Both the position numbers and the translations under genes were made by a program. The notes beneath the pieces are model-generated. The model was not told the DNA's origin, did no database searches, and was given only the letters and a program-made list of their open reading frames with translations. A DNA stretch of 33,293 nt from a virus: positions 1-33,293 of the IMG/VR virus record IMGVR_UViG_3300010885_017929. One strand, 5' to 3'. Position 1 is the stretch's first letter, and each line of letters opens with the position of its first letter. Of this stretch, positions 7,577 to 14,760 are shown piece after piece.

Positions 7577-7724
7577 AAAGAACATAGTAACTAAGCATGG
7601 TACATTATCAGACCTTCATAAAGTTGCAAGAGAATGGTATAGGTCTGAAAAGGATAGTGTGTTTATGAGAGAATTTGTCATCTACATAGTGAACAATTAT
7701 AGTAACTTCAAAACTAAGAAATGA
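7542..7724 (+). CDS. hypothetical protein, 60 aa
   Basis: A small basic protein beginning inside the 3' end of the previous gene in another frame. It contains LHKVAREWYRSEKDSVFMREFVIYIVNNY, which looks helical. No family is recognised. The ATGA-type junction with the next ORF (ATG at 7721, TGA at 7722-7724) supports translation. Confidence 0.5.
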   Translation: MLIQPILDLPNRKNIVTKHGTLSDLHKVAREWYRSEKDSVFMREFVIYIVNNYSNFKTKK

Positions 7725-7819
7725 CAGTTGAGCTATTCCAATGGATAGAATTAATTGTATACCATGATATTAGATGTAAAAATTATGATTATATTTATGA
7801 GTTGATATGTTACAATTAG
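7721..7819 (+). CDS. hypothetical micro-ORF, 32 aa
   Basis: ATG 7721 overlaps the preceding stop by 4 nt, and the ORF ends 13 nt inside the next gene. The peptide MTVELFQWIELIVYHDIRCK is hydrophobic and aromatic. It is very short, and the overlaps are the only support. Confidence 0.35.
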   Translation: MTVELFQWIELIVYHDIRCKNYDYIYELICYN

Positions 7820-8010
7820 AATTAAAAGTAAAGAAGCATATACCTGATGCAGTGTTTGTTGATGGTAAATTAGTTTCACCATTACCTACAATTAAAGTAG
7901 GTTATAAAGTTGTGACCTATAATGACTATGTTGAACTGGCTTTTATAAGATACGACTTTAAGACCGTTATTGAAGCAATGAAAAATAAGAAAATAATATT
8001 AGTACTATGA
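7807..8010 (+). CDS. hypothetical protein, 67 aa
   Basis: An unknown small protein, probably alpha/beta, with strands LQLELKVKK and TIKVGYKVVTYNDYVELAFIRY and a C-terminal helix. It overlaps the next gene by 4 nt (ATGA). It belongs to the chain of small early-type genes between the replication and packaging modules. Confidence 0.55.
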   Translation: MLQLELKVKKHIPDAVFVDGKLVSPLPTIKVGYKVVTYNDYVELAFIRYDFKTVIEAMKNKKIILVL

Positions 8011-8189
8011 GACAAGGAGATATAGTGGAATTTAACCACACAATAATTATAGACGATTTGTATAAAGCTAAACTTAAAACAAACGTTAGAAGTAAAGGAG
8101 AAGTGAAACATTTTGACGATCACAATGTTCTTATTAAATCAAAACAATTCGGACTTATTTATAAATCAAAATCAGATTTGGTTAATTAA
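8007..8189 (+). CDS. hypothetical protein, 60 aa, small beta-barrel-like
   Basis: It begins MRQGDIVEFNHTIIID, resembling the first strands of an SH3-like barrel, and continues with alternating hydrophobic residues (VKHFDDHNVLIKSKQFGLIYK). No family is assigned. It is the last member of the overlapping small-gene chain before the terminase small subunit. Confidence 0.55.
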   Translation: MRQGDIVEFNHTIIIDDLYKAKLKTNVRSKGEVKHFDDHNVLIKSKQFGLIYKSKSDLVN

Positions 8190-8215
8190 TATTTTGAAAT
8201 TCAAGTTTTTTCAAG

Positions 8216-8497
8216 ATGGAAAAAGTAAAAGGAAAACACGGAGGTGCTAGACCAAACACTGGAAGATTAAAGCAAGATGAGTTATTTAAACTTATCGAAA
8301 CAATGGATGCAATAGCTATTCCTCAAGAAGTGTTTTTAAAACTCAATGATAAAGTTCAAGCGGGTGATTTTAAAGCTATTGAACTATGGTTAAAGTATCG
8401 TTTAGGTATGCCGAAACAAATGGTTGATATTACAACCAACGGAGAAAACATAAACACTACTACAATTAAGTGGGGAGATAATGAAATAAGTATTTAA
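8216..8497 (+). CDS. terminase small subunit-like DNA-binding protein
   Basis: The N terminus GKHGGARPNTGRLKQDEL is the basic GGARPGAGRPK-type arm found on many phage small terminase subunits, which recognise the packaging site and recruit the large subunit. A helical region follows (LFKLIETMDAIAIPQEVFLKLNDKV), then an AIELWLKYRLGMP segment typical of these proteins, and a polar tail. At 93 aa it is short. Its stop overlaps the terminase large subunit start at 8497, and that position is the strongest support. Confidence 0.72.
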   Translation: MEKVKGKHGGARPNTGRLKQDELFKLIETMDAIAIPQEVFLKLNDKVQAGDFKAIELWLKYRLGMPKQMVDITTNGENINTTTIKWGDNEISI

Positions 8498-9873
8498 TGG
8501 AATTAACACCAAAACAATCGGAAGCGATGGCGTTGCTACAGAGTGAGAAGTATAACTTCATCCTCTATGGCGGTGCCATTCGATGACGGGGGGGGAAATC
8601 TGTTTGGGGTTTATCCGCCCTTTTAATTATGTGTCAAGTGTTCCCTAACTCTAGGTGGTGTGTTATTAGGGAGAATAGCGAAAAATTAAGAACCACAACT
8701 GTTCCGTCTTTTAAGAAATTAGAGCCATCAGGAGCTTTAAGACAGTCACCTTATGAATATCATCATCCAAATGGTAGTGTTATTCTATTTAAATCAGAAA
8801 ATTACGCCCAAGATAAAGACATTGATTGGATGAAAGGTTTAGAGGTTAACGGTTTTCTTTTTGAGGAAATAAATGAATGTCAAGAGCAAACATTTTATAA
8901 AGCTTTTGAACGTGCTGGATCATGGATCATTAACGATGCTAAAATACAACCGAAACCAATTATATTAGCAACTTGTAATCCTACGTTTGGATGGGTAAAA
9001 AGATTAATTTATGATTGTTGGAAATCGGATACACTTCCAGAAACTTGGGCTTATATTCCTGCTAAAATAACCGACAATCCACATTTACCACAAAGCTATA
9101 TTGACAATCTAAACAATTTACCAAGATTTGAATATGAAGTGTTTGTAATGGGTAATTGGGATATACAACTAAAAACAGGAGGGGAATTTTACAAAGATTT
9201 TGAAATAAATAAACACGTTAGGTCAGTATCTTATAACCCTGCATTACCGTTGCATATTTCATGGGATGACAACGTTAATCCTTATCTACCATGTGGTATA
9301 TTTCAAATTGTAGGCAAAGAATTAATAATGATTGATGAAATTGCGGGAGTTACTCCAAACAATACCGTAAAAGGTGTATGTAATGAGATTTTAAAACGTT
9401 ATCAAGGACATCAAAGCGGAATGTTTGTTTATGGTGATTCAACTGCTAATAAGCAAGATACTAAACTAGAAAATGGTTATAATTTTTACCGTTTAATAAT
9501 GGATAATTTATCTATTTACAAACCGACAAACAGAGTAACAAAATCCAATCCATCTGTTGTTATGCGTGGTAATTTCATTAATTCTGTTTTTCAAAGAAAT
9601 GTTGAGGGATTGACTTTCAAAATAGGTGAAAACTGTAAAACAACAATCAACGATTTAATAATGTTGAAAGAAGCGAGTGATGGAACAAAACACAAAGAAA
9701 TGGCAACCGACCCCAAAACAGGTACACGTTTTCAAAAAGTAGGACATTTCAGCGATTTATTTGATTACATTGTTTGTTCTGCATTTGGTAATGAATTTCA
9801 ATCCTATTTGAGAGGTTCACAAAATATTGGTATTCGAGTAGGTAAAGCGTCACCATCTAAACACGGATATTAA
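8497..9873 (+). CDS. terminase large subunit, interrupted by an in-frame TGA in Walker A
   Basis: This is the packaging ATPase-nuclease. From ATG 8497 the frame reads YNFILYGGAIR, then TGA at 8584-8586, then RGGKSVWGLSALLIMC in the same frame. Without two codons the motif would be GGAIRGGKS, a proper G-x4-GKS. Downstream are Walker B FLFEEIN, the coupling motif CNPTFGW, and a RuvC-like nuclease with acidic residues in SWDDN, YGDSTA and FSDLFDY. A full frame of 458 codons is a usual TerL length. Restart at ATG 8629 would lose the P-loop, so that product should not package DNA. The lesion could be a real mutation, recoding, or a sequencing error beside a run of eight G. Confidence 0.85.
8581..8594 (+). 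other. in-frame TGA and 6-nt excess in the TerL P-loop
   Basis: The bases CGATGACGG lead into a run of eight G. Removing either TGACGG (8584-8589) or CGATGA (8581-8586) restores GGAIRGGKS in frame. The surrounding 150 nt are also richer in G+C than the rest of the gene. Confidence 0.7.
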
Positions 9874-9874
9874 T

Positions 9875-9896
9875 TTTACTACTAAACAATAGTAAA
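9875..9896 (+). promoter_or_regulatory. candidate operator (TTTACTACTAAA)
   Basis: TTTACTA (9875-9881) and TAGTAAA (9890-9896) form an inverted repeat in the gap between the terminase gene and the next gene. The 13-mer TTTTACTACTAAA starting at 9874 recurs exactly at 18286-18298, upstream of the ribbon-helix-helix-like gene. Binding is inference. Confidence 0.35.
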
Positions 9897-9926
9897 CAAA
9901 TCTAATATACTTAATTTCGTATTGTT

Positions 9927-10898
9927 ATGGCATATTTAAGACTTCAAGATTATTATCAATTGAGGATTCAGAAAACTCAATTAGACCAAATAATACAAAA
10001 TAATGATGTTGTAAGGGTTTCGAGTGAATTGGAATCTTTAGCGGAAATGGTATCTTTTTTAACTCAAAAATACGACGTAGAGGATGAGTTTAGAGATATA
10101 AAATCTTATGCTTACGGTCAAACATACAACGCAAACGATTTAATTGAATTAGACGCTCCGTTATACGTTGCGACAAATACATATACGCTACATTCCAAAA
10201 CATTATACAATTCAAACGTTTATGTTTGTACAACTGCAATAACAACACCTGAAGCGTTTAATTCAGCTCATTGGAAATTGGTAGGTTCGCAATATGATTT
10301 ATTCAATGTTGTTTCACCTTATACTAGATATTCATTTAAAACTACTTATGTAGTTGGTGACTTTGTTGTTTATAAAAACAAACTATACAAGTGTTTAGTA
10401 AGCAATATAAACATTATGCCTACAGATGCTAATTTAGGTTTTAAATATTGGAGTCTTGGAGTTAATTATTCGGTTACTGGTGTAGAACCTTACAATGTTG
10501 TTTCAGACTTTTCATCGTGGAATAATTCAACTACTTATTCAGTAGGTAGTTTAGTTTCTTACAATGGAATAGTTTATTACTGTAATGGATCAAATATCAA
10601 TCATTCACCGCTAGGAAATATTACTTATTGGTTACCTGTAACGTGGAAACATTCAGATAATAGGTCTATTCAATTGGTAGCTTTTTTAATTGATATGGTA
10701 ATCTATAAAATCAATATGAGAATAGCACCTAATAATATTCCACAACTTCGCAAAGACAATTATAATTATGCGAAAGAATGGTTAATCGAAGCAGGAGGCC
10801 AAAATAACGCTATTACGGCAAACATTCCATTATTACAACCAAAACAAGGTGGGCGTATTCGTCACGGTGGAAATACTAAAAACATTAATACATACTAA
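9927..10898 (+). CDS. gp36/DUF1320-like head-tail protein with inserted carbohydrate-binding-like modules
   Basis: The N-terminal 60 residues (MAYLRLQDYYQ...) and the C-terminal 80 (IDMVIYKINMRIAPNNIPQLRKDNY, then AKEWLIEAGG) look like the two halves of a Mu gp36/DUF1320-type connector. Between them, at about residues 65-245, are three copies of a module with the pattern tY-x2-G-d-x-V-x-y-x3-lY-x-C then W. It resembles CBM5/12 chitin-binding domains (TTYSVGSLVSYNGIVYYC is the clearest). The modules may display binding surfaces on the virion. The gp36 assignment is tentative and the repeat pattern is clear. The gene lies between TerL and portal. Confidence 0.6.
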   Translation: MAYLRLQDYYQLRIQKTQLDQIIQNNDVVRVSSELESLAEMVSFLTQKYDVEDEFRDIKSYAYGQTYNANDLIELDAPLYVATNTYTLHSKTLYNSNVYVCTTAITTPEAFNSAHWKLVGSQYDLFNVVSPYTRYSFKTTYVVGDFVVYKNKLYKCLVSNINIMPTDANLGFKYWSLGVNYSVTGVEPYNVVSDFSSWNNSTTYSVGSLVSYNGIVYYCNGSNINHSPLGNITYWLPVTWKHSDNRSIQLVAFLIDMVIYKINMRIAPNNIPQLRKDNYNYAKEWLIEAGGQNNAITANIPLLQPKQGGRIRHGGNTKNINTY

Positions 10899-12217
10899 TG
10901 AAGTCACCAAAAATATTAACTAAGAATTATTGGTTTCCAACGATAAATCCGTTGACAGATGCGGGTCAAGGTGTAAATCGTGAAACAAATCCACAACACG
11001 TTAGTAGATACATTGCGAGGGTTCAATTAGCTCGTATTCGTCAAGACGTTAAGAGTTGGAGAGATGCGATTAATGAAGCTGAATTAGCATACTATCCCCA
11101 CAGGGTGCAAATGCAAAGATTGTTTAATGATACCAGTTTAAACGGTCACGTTTTCGCTTGTATGGAAAAAAGAAAGTCATTAACTAAACAAAAACGTTTT
11201 GAAATAGTAAACGAAAAAGGAATAGTGGATGAATTTTGGACTGAAAAATTAAATAAAAAATGGTTACATACCGTAATAAACTATTCATTAGATGCTTTGT
11301 TTTATGGTTATAATTTAGTTAACTATTCAGAGATTGAAAACGATGAGTTAAAGGGTATTGAGGTAATAAAAAGACATAATATTTCACCTGACAGATTACA
11401 AGTTGTTTCTTATGTTTATTCATTGAGTGGTATTCAATTTGAAACAGATGAACAATTTAAAAACTGGGTTTTTTACATTTCTACATCCTCCGAAACGGGT
11501 ATTTCCAATTGTGGTTATGGTTTGCTTTATCGTTGTGGAATTTATGAAATATTTTTACGAAATTTATTAGGATATAACGGGGACTTTGTAGAATTATTTT
11601 CACAACCTTTTAGAGTTGGTAAAACACAAAAAACAAATGATGATGATAGGTCGGAGTTTGAGAGTGCTATTCGTGATATGGGTTCTAGTGGTTACGCTAT
11701 TATTGATCCAAATGATGAGATTGATTTTATTGAAGCGAAAAATTCGGGTAACGGGTTTATGGGATATGAAAACCTTGAAAAACGTTGTGAAGCTAAAATT
11801 TCAAAAATAATCTTAGGACATGCAGACGCTATCGATTCAACTACTGGAAAATTAGGTTCAAATGATGAGGTTAAAGAAGCCTTAGAAACAATTGAAAAAA
11901 ACGATGGTAATTTCATTATGAATGTTATCAATGATGAGGTATTACCAAAATTAAGAAATCAAGGTATTGCAATTCCTGACAATTTACGTTTTACATTCTG
12001 TAACGATAAAGAAAAATTTGAAGAAGAAGAAAAAGCGAATAAGCGAAACAACGAAGTAATAACAAACGTTAAAACTTTATTCGATGCGGGTTACAAAGTT
12101 GACGCTTCACAAATTGAGGAATTAACAGGATTGAAAATTACTGAAATCGAACCAAGCGAAAAAGGATTGCCACAAGACGTACAAAATAAATTGAAAGACC
12201 TATACAATGGTATTTGA
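10898..12217 (+). CDS. portal protein, Mu gp29/DUF935-like
   Basis: The protein forms the ring at the capsid vertex through which DNA enters and to which the tail attaches. The 439-aa sequence follows the DUF935 pattern: an N-terminal FPTINPLTDAG region, HVFACMEKRKSLTKQKRFEI, SLDALFYGYNLVNY, KRHNISPDR and NLLGYNGDFVELFSQPFRVG. A later stretch includes SKIILGHADAIDSTTGKLGSNDEVKEA. Length and position between the connector-like gene and the MuF gene agree. It overlaps the MuF start by 11 nt, as in Mu-type head operons. Confidence 0.87.
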   Translation: MKSPKILTKNYWFPTINPLTDAGQGVNRETNPQHVSRYIARVQLARIRQDVKSWRDAINEAELAYYPHRVQMQRLFNDTSLNGHVFACMEKRKSLTKQKRFEIVNEKGIVDEFWTEKLNKKWLHTVINYSLDALFYGYNLVNYSEIENDELKGIEVIKRHNISPDRLQVVSYVYSLSGIQFETDEQFKNWVFYISTSSETGISNCGYGLLYRCGIYEIFLRNLLGYNGDFVELFSQPFRVGKTQKTNDDDRSEFESAIRDMGSSGYAIIDPNDEIDFIEAKNSGNGFMGYENLEKRCEAKISKIILGHADAIDSTTGKLGSNDEVKEALETIEKNDGNFIMNVINDEVLPKLRNQGIAIPDNLRFTFCNDKEKFEEEEKANKRNNEVITNVKTLFDAGYKVDASQIEELTGLKITEIEPSEKGLPQDVQNKLKDLYNGI

Positions 12218-13994
12218 TGACTACGACAAAGAACGTTTATTTGAAATGATTTATGCGGGTTTAGTTACTGCAAAGAAACTGCCTAAACAATTGTTTCAAT
12301 TAACATTTAAAGAGTTATTAAAAGGAATGGAAACGGCTATTAATTACGATGTCGTAGATAAAAAACTAGTAGCTGATTTAACACAAAACTTATATTTATT
12401 TAGTGGTGCAAAAACAGAAGTTCAAGTACTCGACATGGTTGGCTCAATGGTTAAGGATGGAAAATTACTACCTTATAACGAATTTAAAAAGATAGCTGAC
12501 GAGAAATTTACAGAATACAATAAAAACTATTTAAGAACTGAATACGACACAGCAGTAGGACAGTCCCAAATGGTTAGCGACTGGAGTGATATACATAAGG
12601 ATAAAAAACTATTTCCATATCTTAAATACGATGCTATTTTAGACAGTAAAACAAGTGATATTTGTAAACACTTTGACGGTGTAACATTGCCTGTAGATGA
12701 TAAATTCTGGTCTCAATATTCACCCTTGAATCATTTTAACTGTTTCACTCCTGATACTCCTATACTTACACCAAATGGATGGGTAAATATAGAAGACATC
12801 AAAAAAGGTGATTTAGTTATTGGTGGAAGTGGTAAAACTCAAAATGTTTTGGGAGTTCACATTAAAAGTATTTATGAAGAAATTTTGAATATTAGAATCA
12901 AAAACAATTCCATTTCTACGACCAAAAAACATCGTTTCTTGTCCATTAATGGGTGGAAGAAAGCTGAAAGTTTCAATGTTGGTGATATAATTGTACAAAA
13001 CATCGAAACAACCTTTTTTAATAAAGCTATTTGTACAATAAATAACTTTTACGTTGTTTTGAGTTATTTGTGTATGCCTATCATAAGAAAGTGGAAAACG
13101 AGAACTATTAACACATTCAATTGCTATATTAATACTTGGAATAAAAATATCAACAAATCTATTATTGACAAGTTCGTTTCCAATACAAGTCAAACCTTTA
13201 TCAATAAAATAATCAAAAAGTTTTTGTTCGTTATTAGTAAGTTTTTTATGATATTGTCCATACCTTTTTGGATTGTTATTATATGTTTCAATAGTCTTTT
13301 TATTCGCTTTTTCTCTAATTTTAATATTGAACATCGGGTTAAATTCTTTCATTCTTTTAAAAGCATCAGGTCTTTTTTTGCCTTTCATTGGATGAGGAAT
13401 TGTTTTAAGAGTTTTAATAAGTCTTTCTCCAGTTTTAACTTTTCTAATATTGTTATTAATCCATTGAGTTTTTATAGCTTCGCTACCAACACGACAAACA
13501 AACCCCTCATTTTTAAACCAAGTTCGTATGGTAGTGGCGTTAACGCCCCATCGAACCCCGATAGTTCTAAAAGTCATCATTCTGTCGAAGTAGAGAGTTT
13601 GGAGGGATTCACGAAAGGACAACCCCTCGATAGATTCAATTCTTTGTTTAGTTTCTTTTTTCATAGTTTTTTTAATCGTAAATTTGTTTTAATAAAAAAT
13701 ATTAGTAAAAATAATTATTCAGGACAAATATACAACTTATCAGTGAATAATGACGAAAGTTACATTACAAATGTAGGTGTTGTTCATAACTGCAGATGTG
13801 AGATAATTAAATTAAGTGAATACGATGAATTTGATATTACTAAAGAAAAAAATGTTAAATTAGCAGAAAAGAAAGGCGGTGACAATATGAATGATATATT
13901 TAAAATGAACCCTTACAATGATAGGGTAATATTTTCAGAAAAACATCCATATTTTGAACAAGCTAAAAACTATAAAAAACAATTTGTAAAATGA
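12207..13994 (+). CDS. MuF-type head morphogenesis protein containing an intein
   Basis: The extein is a Mu gpF-like minor head protein that acts with the portal in capsid assembly. Residues 1-178 hold the conserved core (YLRTEYDTAVGQSQM, DAILDSKTSDICKHFDG, FWSQYSPLNHFN), and residues 529-595 resume with CRCEIIKL. The motif HFNCRCE is split by an intein of 350 residues (179-528). Splicing would give 245 aa, a normal small MuF size. The intein has Cys1, a block A-like start (CFTPDTPILTPNGW), TTKKHRF with the TxxH of block B, and the ending NVGVVHN before Cys+1. Its middle is the complement of an antisense endonuclease gene. The ORF is open throughout. Confidence 0.9.
   Translation: MVFDDYDKERLFEMIYAGLVTAKKLPKQLFQLTFKELLKGMETAINYDVVDKKLVADLTQNLYLFSGAKTEVQVLDMVGSMVKDGKLLPYNEFKKIADEKFTEYNKNYLRTEYDTAVGQSQMVSDWSDIHKDKKLFPYLKYDAILDSKTSDICKHFDGVTLPVDDKFWSQYSPLNHFNCFTPDTPILTPNGWVNIEDIKKGDLVIGGSGKTQNVLGVHIKSIYEEILNIRIKNNSISTTKKHRFLSINGWKKAESFNVGDIIVQNIETTFFNKAICTINNFYVVLSYLCMPIIRKWKTRTINTFNCYINTWNKNINKSIIDKFVSNTSQTFINKIIKKFLFVISKFFMILSIPFWIVIICFNSLFIRFFSNFNIEHRVKFFHSFKSIRSFFAFHWMRNCFKSFNKSFSSFNFSNIVINPLSFYSFATNTTNKPLIFKPSSYGSGVNAPSNPDSSKSHHSVEVESLEGFTKGQPLDRFNSLFSFFFHSFFNRKFVLIKNISKNNYSGQIYNLSVNNDESYITNVGVVHNCRCEIIKLSEYDEFDITKEKNVKLAEKKGGDNMNDIFKMNPYNDRVIFSEKHPYFEQAKNYKKQFVK
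12741..13790 (+). mobile_element. intein with antisense homing endonuclease gene
   Basis: The element spans Cys1 (12741-12743) to the terminal Asn (13788-13790) and is followed by Cys+1. The N-terminal Hint half lies at about 12741-13010 and the C-terminal half (NYSGQIYNLSVNNDESYIT to VVHN) at about 13690-13790. All class 1 splicing residues are present: Cys1, block B Thr and His, penultimate His, Asn and Cys+1. Instead of an in-frame endonuclease domain, the middle carries a gene on the other strand (12813-13664). The sense frame has no stop over this stretch, so one long precursor could be made and spliced. Confidence 0.9.
12813..13664 (-). CDS. homing endonuclease, PD-(D/E)xK/Vsr-like, antisense inside the intein
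   Basis: The 283-aa protein would cut intein-less MuF alleles and so spread the intein. An N-terminal helix-turn-helix (TFRTIGVRWGVNATTIRTWF, about 32-51) and a NUMOD3-like segment (HPMKGKKRPDAFKRMKEFNP, about 92-111) are typical DNA-binding parts of homing enzymes. The nuclease part is FVDIFIPSINIAIECVN followed by SYDRH, a PD-(D/E)xK pattern like the Vsr-related EDxHD family. The usual ExK lysine is not evident. Residues 231-283 lie antisense to the Hint coding region. All 13 Leu and 14 Ser codons avoid TTA, CTA and TCA. The family assignment is from motifs only. Confidence 0.85.
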   Translation of the reverse strand: MKKETKQRIESIEGLSFRESLQTLYFDRMMTFRTIGVRWGVNATTIRTWFKNEGFVCRVGSEAIKTQWINNNIRKVKTGERLIKTLKTIPHPMKGKKRPDAFKRMKEFNPMFNIKIREKANKKTIETYNNNPKRYGQYHKKLTNNEQKLFDYFIDKGLTCIGNELVNNRFVDIFIPSINIAIECVNSSRFPLSYDRHTQITQNNVKVIYCTNSFIKKGCFDVLYNYITNIETFSFLPPINGQETMFFGRRNGIVFDSNIQNFFINTFNVNSQNILSFTTSTNN

Positions 13995-14458
13995 AACAAC
14001 CATTAATTAGTAATAAATTCGTATTTGAATTAGAGCAAAGAATACAAGGAGAATTATCAGCAGAATCTATGTATAGACAATTGTCAGCGTCTATGCAAAA
14101 TTTAGGCTACTTTGGAGCTTCTAAGTTTTTTTTAAAAGAAGCGGACCAGGAAGTTAAACACTATCAAAAAATTGTTGATTTTTGCAATGATTTAGGGGTA
14201 CTTCCTGAAATATCAAATACATTGACAGATTTAAAAGTTGATAGTTTAGAATTAGCTTTAAAAACGGCGTACGATGCTGAATTAAATCTATTAAATGAAT
14301 ACAAAAAACTATCTAATTTATCAATGGAAGAACCTACACTATTTTATTTTAGTTTAGAATTTGTAAAAGAACAAGTTAAAAGCGTTGGTGAATATGGAGA
14401 TTTATTAGCACGTTTGGAACTTACAAAAGAACCTATTTTATTAGATAAAGAATTATGA
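13991..14458 (+). CDS. ferritin
   Basis: The 155-aa sequence aligns by eye along its whole length with bacterial ferritins such as FtnA. Shared segments are GELSAESMYRQLSA (Glu21, Tyr28), ADQEVKHYQKIVDF (ExxH, Glu54 and His57), AYDAELNLLNEYKKL (Glu97), FVKEQVKS (Glu127, Gln128) and the terminal LDKEL. These correspond to the diiron ferroxidase ligands; one further acidic ligand (FtnA Glu130) is replaced by Ser131. Ferritins form 24-mer shells that oxidise and store iron. The gene sits between the MuF and gpG-like genes with a 4-nt overlap on each side, so it is made with virion proteins. Whether it is packaged, structural or acts in the infected cell is not known. Confidence 0.85.
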   Translation: MKQPLISNKFVFELEQRIQGELSAESMYRQLSASMQNLGYFGASKFFLKEADQEVKHYQKIVDFCNDLGVLPEISNTLTDLKVDSLELALKTAYDAELNLLNEYKKLSNLSMEEPTLFYFSLEFVKEQVKSVGEYGDLLARLELTKEPILLDKEL

Positions 14459-14760
14459 GTACAAATAAATTAGCTCCCTCAGATTGGGAACATTCAGGAA
14501 ATACGGTTATGGATATGATAGCAAATGCGGTTAGCCACTTTCGTAAATGTAGAAAACCTTTAAAATCTATTGCTTTACACGGATTTCTTTATCATAAATT
14601 TGAAAACTTCATTTCTAAAAAAATGAATAACGAAGATGAATTTGAAACAGCAAGAGAATCAGGATTTAAATTTGATAGCGTGGATATTATACCAGCTGGA
14701 ATGATGCAAAGCAGTAACCTACATTTTACATTTTGGGAACGAGAAGAAAATGAAAAATAA
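14455..14760 (+). CDS. hypothetical protein, 101 aa
   Basis: An unknown protein in the head-tail joining cluster, coupled to the ferritin gene by ATGA and overlapping the next gene by 11 nt. Visible features are a helical N-terminal half (TVMDMIANAVSHFRKCRKPLKSIALHGFLYHKFENFI) and a short C-terminal strand region (DSVDIIPAGMMQSSNLHFTFW). Its position between MuF and the gpG-like protein suggests a virion accessory or connector role. It might also act with the ferritin, but nothing in the sequence shows that. Confidence 0.65.
   Translation: MSTNKLAPSDWEHSGNTVMDMIANAVSHFRKCRKPLKSIALHGFLYHKFENFISKKMNNEDEFETARESGFKFDSVDIIPAGMMQSSNLHFTFWEREENEK

Noticed and set aside
8195-8215. Short palindrome with T run before the small terminase gene
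   Set aside because: The stem is only five A/T-rich base pairs, too weak to call a terminator.
8629-9873. Terminase starting at ATG 8629 as an intact gene
   Set aside because: It would lack the P-loop. The in-frame upstream sequence from 8497 is clearly terminase, so the gene is better described as interrupted.
13679-13686. TAAATTTG box on the + strand within the intein
   Set aside because: It matches the -7 consensus but faces the C-terminal Hint region, where no separate gene starts. A chance match in AT-rich DNA is likelier.
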